64,000 nt of DNA, taken from the NCBI RefSeq assembly GCF_016863275.1, contig NZ_BOOO01000004.1:62001-126000 (forward strand), read 5' to 3'. Shown here piece after piece: positions 60,605-64,000 of this stretch. How positions within the stretch are numbered: the stretch's first letter is position 1; the number at the start of each line of letters is the position of its first letter. The DNA is from Planotetraspora mira (lineage in GTDB: Bacteria; Actinomycetota; Actinomycetes; Streptosporangiales; Streptosporangiaceae). The notes beneath the pieces are model-generated. The model worked only from the letters and a program-made list of their open reading frames with translations. It made no database searches and was not told the origin of the DNA. The translations under genes were made by a program, and so were the position numbers.

Positions 60605-61696
60605 ATGAGACGAATCCGGTACGGCATCGCGCTCGTCGCGGCGACCGCTTTCCTGATCTCGGGGTGCGCCGCCGGCTCCGAGTCGGGCATGTCAGGCACG
60701 GCCGACGGTGCGGCCGCTCCAGCGGCCCCCGAGTCGGTGACCGGTGGAGGCACCGGCCAGGACGCCGCCGGGAATCCCGGCGCCCCCAAGGGCCAGACGG
60801 CGGACAACTCCAAGCTCGAGCCCTCGGACAGATCCGTCATCCGCAAGGCGGAGCTGACCGTGCAGGCCAAGGACGTGTGGGGCGCCGCCGACAAGGGCCG
60901 GCAGATCGTGTCCACGGCCGGCGGCTACGCCTCCGACGAGAGGAGCATCTCCCAGCCGGGAAACGACATCGCGGTCGTCACCTTCAAGGTCCCCGCGGCG
61001 CAGTACCCGGACGTGCTCGCGCAGCTCGGCCGTGACCTGGGCAAGCGGGCATCGCAACGTCAGAGCACGGAGGACGTCACCGGGGAGGTCGCCGACGTCG
61101 ACAGCCGCGTGAAGTCCGCCAAGTCCTCGCTCGCCCAGTTCCGCCTGCTGCTGTCGAAGGCCACGCAGATCGGCGAGATCATGGACATCGAGCGGGAGAT
61201 CTCCAGCAGAGAGTCCGACCTCGAGTCGCTGCAGGCCCGCCAGAGGGCGCTGTCGGCACAGACCGCGATGGCGACCATCACGCTCACGGTGACCCTGCCT
61301 CCCACGCCGGCGCAGGCGGCGAAGGCCGCGGAGCCGGAGGATCCGAGCTTCCTCGCAGGTCTCAAGAAGGGCTGGGGGACGCTGGCGGCGTCGACCGAGA
61401 TCGCCCTCGCCGTGATAGGGGCGCTGCTCCCGTGGCTGGTCGTGGCCGGCCTCGTCTGGCTGGCCGTCATCGCGGTGATGCGCCGCGTCAGGCGCCGTAC
61501 GCCGCCGGCTCCGGGGTCGGGCACTACGCCGAAGGGGCCAGGCGGCACGCCGCCCGTGCCGGCGATGGTGGGCGGACCCGCGGGACCGGAGCCCGGCACT
61601 CCCGTCGGCCCGCCGCACGGCGGTCAGCCGCACGGTGGCCAGCCTCACGGCGGTCAGCCGGGTGGCCCGCACGTGGGGCCGCCGCCGCCGCGGTGA
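60605..61696 (+). CDS. DUF4349 lipoprotein with C-terminal membrane helix
   Basis: 363 residues. Lipoprotein signal with lipobox LISGC (Cys about residue 21), Ser/Gly/Ala-rich linker, DUF4349 domain (IRKAELTVQAKDVWGAADKGRQIVSTAGGYASDERSI ... DVDSRVKSAKSSLAQFRLLLSKA) containing a coiled-coil at about 180-215, then a transmembrane helix (ALLPWLVVAGLVWLAVIAVM) and a Pro/Gly tail with a PHGGQ tandem repeat. It is on the opposite strand between cgoX and hemE, interrupting the haem gene order. Envelope protein of unknown function. Confidence 0.92.
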   Translation: MRRIRYGIALVAATAFLISGCAAGSESGMSGTADGAAAPAAPESVTGGGTGQDAAGNPGAPKGQTADNSKLEPSDRSVIRKAELTVQAKDVWGAADKGRQIVSTAGGYASDERSISQPGNDIAVVTFKVPAAQYPDVLAQLGRDLGKRASQRQSTEDVTGEVADVDSRVKSAKSSLAQFRLLLSKATQIGEIMDIEREISSRESDLESLQARQRALSAQTAMATITLTVTLPPTPAQAAKAAEPEDPSFLAGLKKGWGTLAASTEIALAVIGALLPWLVVAGLVWLAVIAVMRRVRRRTPPAPGSGTTPKGPGGTPPVPAMVGGPAGPEPGTPVGPPHGGQPHGGQPHGGQPGGPHVGPPPPR

Positions 61697-61699
61697 GAA

Positions 61700-62737
61700 T
61701 CAGCGCGCGGACACCTCGTGAACGAGGTCGGTGAGCCGCGCCAGCTGGCCGGGGTCGGTGGACGGGAGCACGCCGTGTCCGAGGTTGAACACGTGCCCCT
61801 CCGCCACCCGGCCGCGCTCCACCACGCCGCGTGCGCGCTCCTCGACCACCTTCCACGGGGCGAGCAGGATCGCGGGGTCGAGGTTGCCCTGGAGCGCCTT
61901 GCCCGCGCCGACCCGCAGGGCCGCCTCGTCGAGCGGCACCCGCCAGTCGACCCCGACCACGTCGGCCCCGGCCTCGCCCATGAGGCGCAGCAGTTCACCC
62001 GTCCCGACGCCGAAGTGGATCCGCGGCACTTCGAGATCGGCCAGCTCGGTGAAGATCCGGCCGGTGTGGGGGAGGACATAGGTGCGGTAGTCCTCAGGGG
62101 CGACGGCGCCGACCCAGGAGTCGAACAGCTGCAGCGCGGAGGCGCCCGCGGAGGCCTGAACGCGCAGGAACGCCAGGGTGATCGTGGTGAGCCGGTCCAT
62201 CAGCTCGTGCCACAACTCGGGCTCGCCGTACATCATGGCCTTGGTCCGGTCGTGGTTCTTGGAGGGGCCGCCCTCGATCAGGTAGGACGCGAGCGTGAAG
62301 GGCCCTCCCGCGAAACCGATGAGCGGGGTCCCGTCGAGTTCCTTGACGAGCGACTCCACCGCCTCGGTGATGTAAGGGACGTCGTCCGGCTCCAGAGCCC
62401 GCAGGCGCGCGACTCCCGCGTGGTCCCCGATCGGCGACTCCACGACCGGGCCGACGCCGGGCTTGATGTCCAGGTCCACCCCGATGGCCTTCAGGGGCAC
62501 CACGATGTCGCTGAAGAAGATCGCCGCGTCCACGCCGTACCGGCGGACGGGCTGCATGGTGACCTCCACCACGAGATCCGGTGTGGCGCACGCGGTGAGC
62601 ATCGCGTGGCCCTCCCTGACGCGCCGGTACTCGGGCAGCGACCGGCCGGCCTGGCGCATGAACCAGACGGGCGTATGCGGGACGGGCTCGCGCCGGCAGG
62701 CGCGGAGAAAGGCGGACTCGGCCAGCTGGGGATTCAC
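61700..62737 (-). CDS. hemE: Uroporphyrinogen decarboxylase
   Basis: 345 residues. [16 protein letters not shown] (about residues 23-38) with the conserved Arg residues, [35 protein letters not shown] and [14 protein letters not shown]. Converts uroporphyrinogen III to coproporphyrinogen III, feeding cgoX and hemQ nearby. GTG start at 62737; the GGAGGA upstream nearly touches it. 3' end lies 3 bases from the DUF4349 stop. Confidence 0.96.
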   Translation of the reverse strand: MNPQLAESAFLRACRREPVPHTPVWFMRQAGRSLPEYRRVREGHAMLTACATPDLVVEVTMQPVRRYGVDAAIFFSDIVVPLKAIGVDLDIKPGVGPVVESPIGDHAGVARLRALEPDDVPYITEAVESLVKELDGTPLIGFAGGPFTLASYLIEGGPSKNHDRTKAMMYGEPELWHELMDRLTTITLAFLRVQASAGASALQLFDSWVGAVAPEDYRTYVLPHTGRIFTELADLEVPRIHFGVGTGELLRLMGEAGADVVGVDWRVPLDEAALRVGAGKALQGNLDPAILLAPWKVVEERARGVVERGRVAEGHVFNLGHGVLPSTDPGQLARLTDLVHEVSAR

Positions 62738-63066
62738 TCCTCCAGCGTCCCACGCCGGGCGACCGGCCGGTGCGCCAACCTCTCACCTGGGGACGGCAAC
62801 GGGATGATCTTCATGAGATGATCTTCGTCGGCCTCGGCACGGCGCGGCACGCCGGGCACCAATGATCGGTATGGTGGGCCCACCCCGCCCTGCGAATTCC
62901 TTCACAGCTCGGCAAAATGTTCGCCAATCGACTATCCGGCATCGATTCCAATGCCACTTTCGAGACACGCCGAGCGCGTTGCGGGGAAATGTCGGCGGGA
63001 CGTGCCAACGTCGGAGCAGTCCTGAGCAACCGACACGACCGCGGATCCGACGAGAGGCCCGGAGCG
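62738..63066. other. Divergent intergenic region upstream of hemE
   Basis: About 330 bases. GATGATCTTC is directly repeated at 62803-62812 and 62817-62826 with CATGA between, a possible operator for hemE. Otherwise no gene: short frames on both strands lack ribosome sites. The region around 62880-62960 is AT-richer than average and probably holds the promoter of the small downstream ORF. Confidence 0.4.
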
Positions 63067-63198
63067 ATGACTTCGATGTGGAGTTCCCCCGAACGCCGCA
63101 CTGAGCACTGTGCCGGCTACGACGCCGAGCGCACGTTCGAGCACCCGCCCTGCCCGGCCTGCGGGGGCGCGCTGCTGGTTGTGACGGCGACGGCTTGA
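63067..63198 (+). CDS. 43-residue zinc-knuckle-like small protein
   Basis: Encodes MTSMWSSPERRTEHC, then GYDAERTFEHPPCPACGGALL and a short tail. The CPACGG knuckle plus an upstream Cys and His pair could bind one zinc. ATG at 63067 with GGAG very close and GAGAGG further up. The rest of the upstream frame to 62917 looks non-coding. Moderately supported as a real gene. Confidence 0.55.
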   Translation: MTSMWSSPERRTEHCAGYDAERTFEHPPCPACGGALLVVTATA

Positions 63199-63267
63199 CG
63201 ACCATCCATGCCCCCCATCGCCACCCCCCTGCTTCGCGCCATCCCGAATCCGACCTACTCTTCGGTC

Positions 63268-63864
63268 ATGACCCTCGGTGAACCGCCAGCGCCTCCCGCC
63301 GCCTTCCGGCGCGCCCTGGAGACGCTGCGCCCCGCCGAGGTCAGGCCGGAGATCGAACTGGAGGACATCCCCGCCCCCCAGCGCCTCGCGCCCTATTCGG
63401 GAGCGGTCGGAGCCTCCGTGTACCGCGAGGACGACGAGCTCGCCGTCGGCCGCCTGATCATGCTGTTCGACCCGGACGGCCAGCGAGGCTGGGAAGGCCC
63501 GTTCCGCCTGGTCGCCTACGTCCGCGCCGACATGGAACCAGAGATCACCTCCGATCCGCTGCTCGGGCCGGTAGCGTGGAGCTGGCTCACCGAGGCGCTC
63601 GACTCCCACGGCGCGAACTACGCAGCCGCCGGCGGCACGGTCACGCGCGCGGTGTCGGAGGGCTTCGGCAACAAGTCCGAGGATCCCGTCACCACCGAGC
63701 TGGAGCTGCGGGCGTCCTGGTCGCCGCTGGACGAGGACCTGTCCGCACACGTCGCCGCCTGGTGCGACCTGATGTGCCTCGCGGCGGGCATCCCGCCGCT
63801 GCCCCCCGACGTCGCGGCGCTTCACCCGCGCCCGGCCCGCCGAGATGATCCGAAAGTTCCTTGA
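63268..63864 (+). CDS. DUF3000 family protein
   Basis: 198 residues; PPAAFRRALETLRPAEVRPEIELEDIPAPQRLAPYSGAVGASV and GWEGPFRLVAYVRADMEPEITSDPLLGPVAWSWLTEAL are the family core. Actinobacteria-specific, function unknown, consistently next to rnd. The ATG at 63268 is 7 bases downstream of TACTCT (63256-63261), suggesting a leaderless transcript. Matches the place of Rv2680 in M. tuberculosis. Confidence 0.92.
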   Translation: MTLGEPPAPPAAFRRALETLRPAEVRPEIELEDIPAPQRLAPYSGAVGASVYREDDELAVGRLIMLFDPDGQRGWEGPFRLVAYVRADMEPEITSDPLLGPVAWSWLTEALDSHGANYAAAGGTVTRAVSEGFGNKSEDPVTTELELRASWSPLDEDLSAHVAAWCDLMCLAAGIPPLPPDVAALHPRPARRDDPKVP

Positions 63865-63881
63865 CCTGTGACCGAGAACCT

Positions 63882-64000
63882 GTGACAGAACCCGAAGTCC
63901 AGCCCCTGTTGGAGCCGCGAGAAGGTATCCCGCCCGTCATCGAGGACCCGGCGGCGCTCGAGGCTGTCGTGCGCGCCTTCGCCGGGGGCACCGGCCCCGT
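63882..64000 (+). CDS. rnd: Ribonuclease D family protein, 3'-truncated by the window edge
   Basis: Only the first ~39 codons are visible. VTEPEVQPLLEPREGIPP, VIEDPAALEAVVRAFAGGTGPV is the N-terminus of actinobacterial RNase D (3'-5' exonuclease with HRDC domain). GTG start at 63882, 17 bases after the DUF3000 stop. The DUF3000-rnd order supports the call. Confidence 0.8.
   Translation, partial: MTEPEVQPLLEPREGIPPVIEDPAALEAVVRAFAGGTGP

Noticed and set aside
62783-63205. Minus-strand ORF upstream of hemE
   Set aside because: Arg/Ser/Pro-rich shadow of the small zinc-knuckle ORF and spacer; no ribosome site.

Overview
The window is about 70% GC, densely coded and rich in GTG and TTG starts. 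It encodes a WhiB-family regulator, Ser/Thr kinases with extracellular tails, a coproporphyrin-dependent haem pathway and a WXG100-like protein. This is an actinomycete chromosome, most likely Streptosporangiaceae-like (inferred from gene content and order). No rRNA, tRNA, insertion sequence, prophage or CRISPR locus was seen. The right end (msrB, hypothetical, hemQ, cgoX, hemE, DUF3000, rnd) follows the order I recall for Mycobacterium tuberculosis Rv2674-Rv2681, so that part is ancestral core chromosome.

Layout. 0-1.8 kb: a truncated large protein, a lipoprotein and a WXG100-like protein. 1.8-21.6 kb: a nucleobase/hydantoin-type catabolic neighbourhood. It holds HyuAB, a CoxG-like protein, a three-subunit molybdenum hydroxylase (M, S and L subunits), an NCS2 permease, a PucR regulator and, divergent from PucR, a DUF2877-FdrA-DUF1116 operon. 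That operon is the family trio assigned in E. coli to oxamate carbamoyltransferase. cydAB (cytochrome bd) and a PadR/hydrolase pair are embedded in this block. 21.7-38.9 kb: mixed housekeeping and regulatory genes, including two kinases, a PolA-like polymerase, a phosphoesterase, an AGPS-like/GlpD divergent pair, an iron-box-controlled sucrase/ferredoxin-like protein, whiB, rsgA, glyA behind a ZTP riboswitch, and YihY. 38.9-42.9 kb: the assimilatory sulfate operon, made of a cysteine leader peptide, sir, a zinc ribbon, cysH and a CbiX/SirB-like chelatase. 43-57 kb: DUF1707, AidB-like, OsmC, GlgX, AraC-AzlCD, LigC with a RibD-like reductase, a fused acyl-CoA dehydrogenase and a LigD-type polymerase. 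57-64 kb: msrB, haem genes and rnd.

The most unusual structure is a dispersed repeat family at about 33.6-34.0, 42.0-42.2 and 45.6-46.1 kb. Units repeat with an exact 53-bp period. In two arrays, direct units converge on a centre and then continue as inverted units with the same 53-bp period, making giant dyad-symmetric arrays. In the third, only direct units remain and the last one supplies the start codon of the chelatase gene. Each unit has two conserved blocks, which does not fit CRISPR.

Regulatory elements readable from sequence: a nested inverted repeat just upstream of cydA; an IdeR/DtxR-like iron box overlapping the glpD stop codon; a ZTP (pfl) riboswitch ahead of glyA; a cysteine leader peptide with a well-spaced promoter ahead of sir; a 17-codon ORF with a very strong Shine-Dalgarno ahead of rsgA; and several hairpin terminators.
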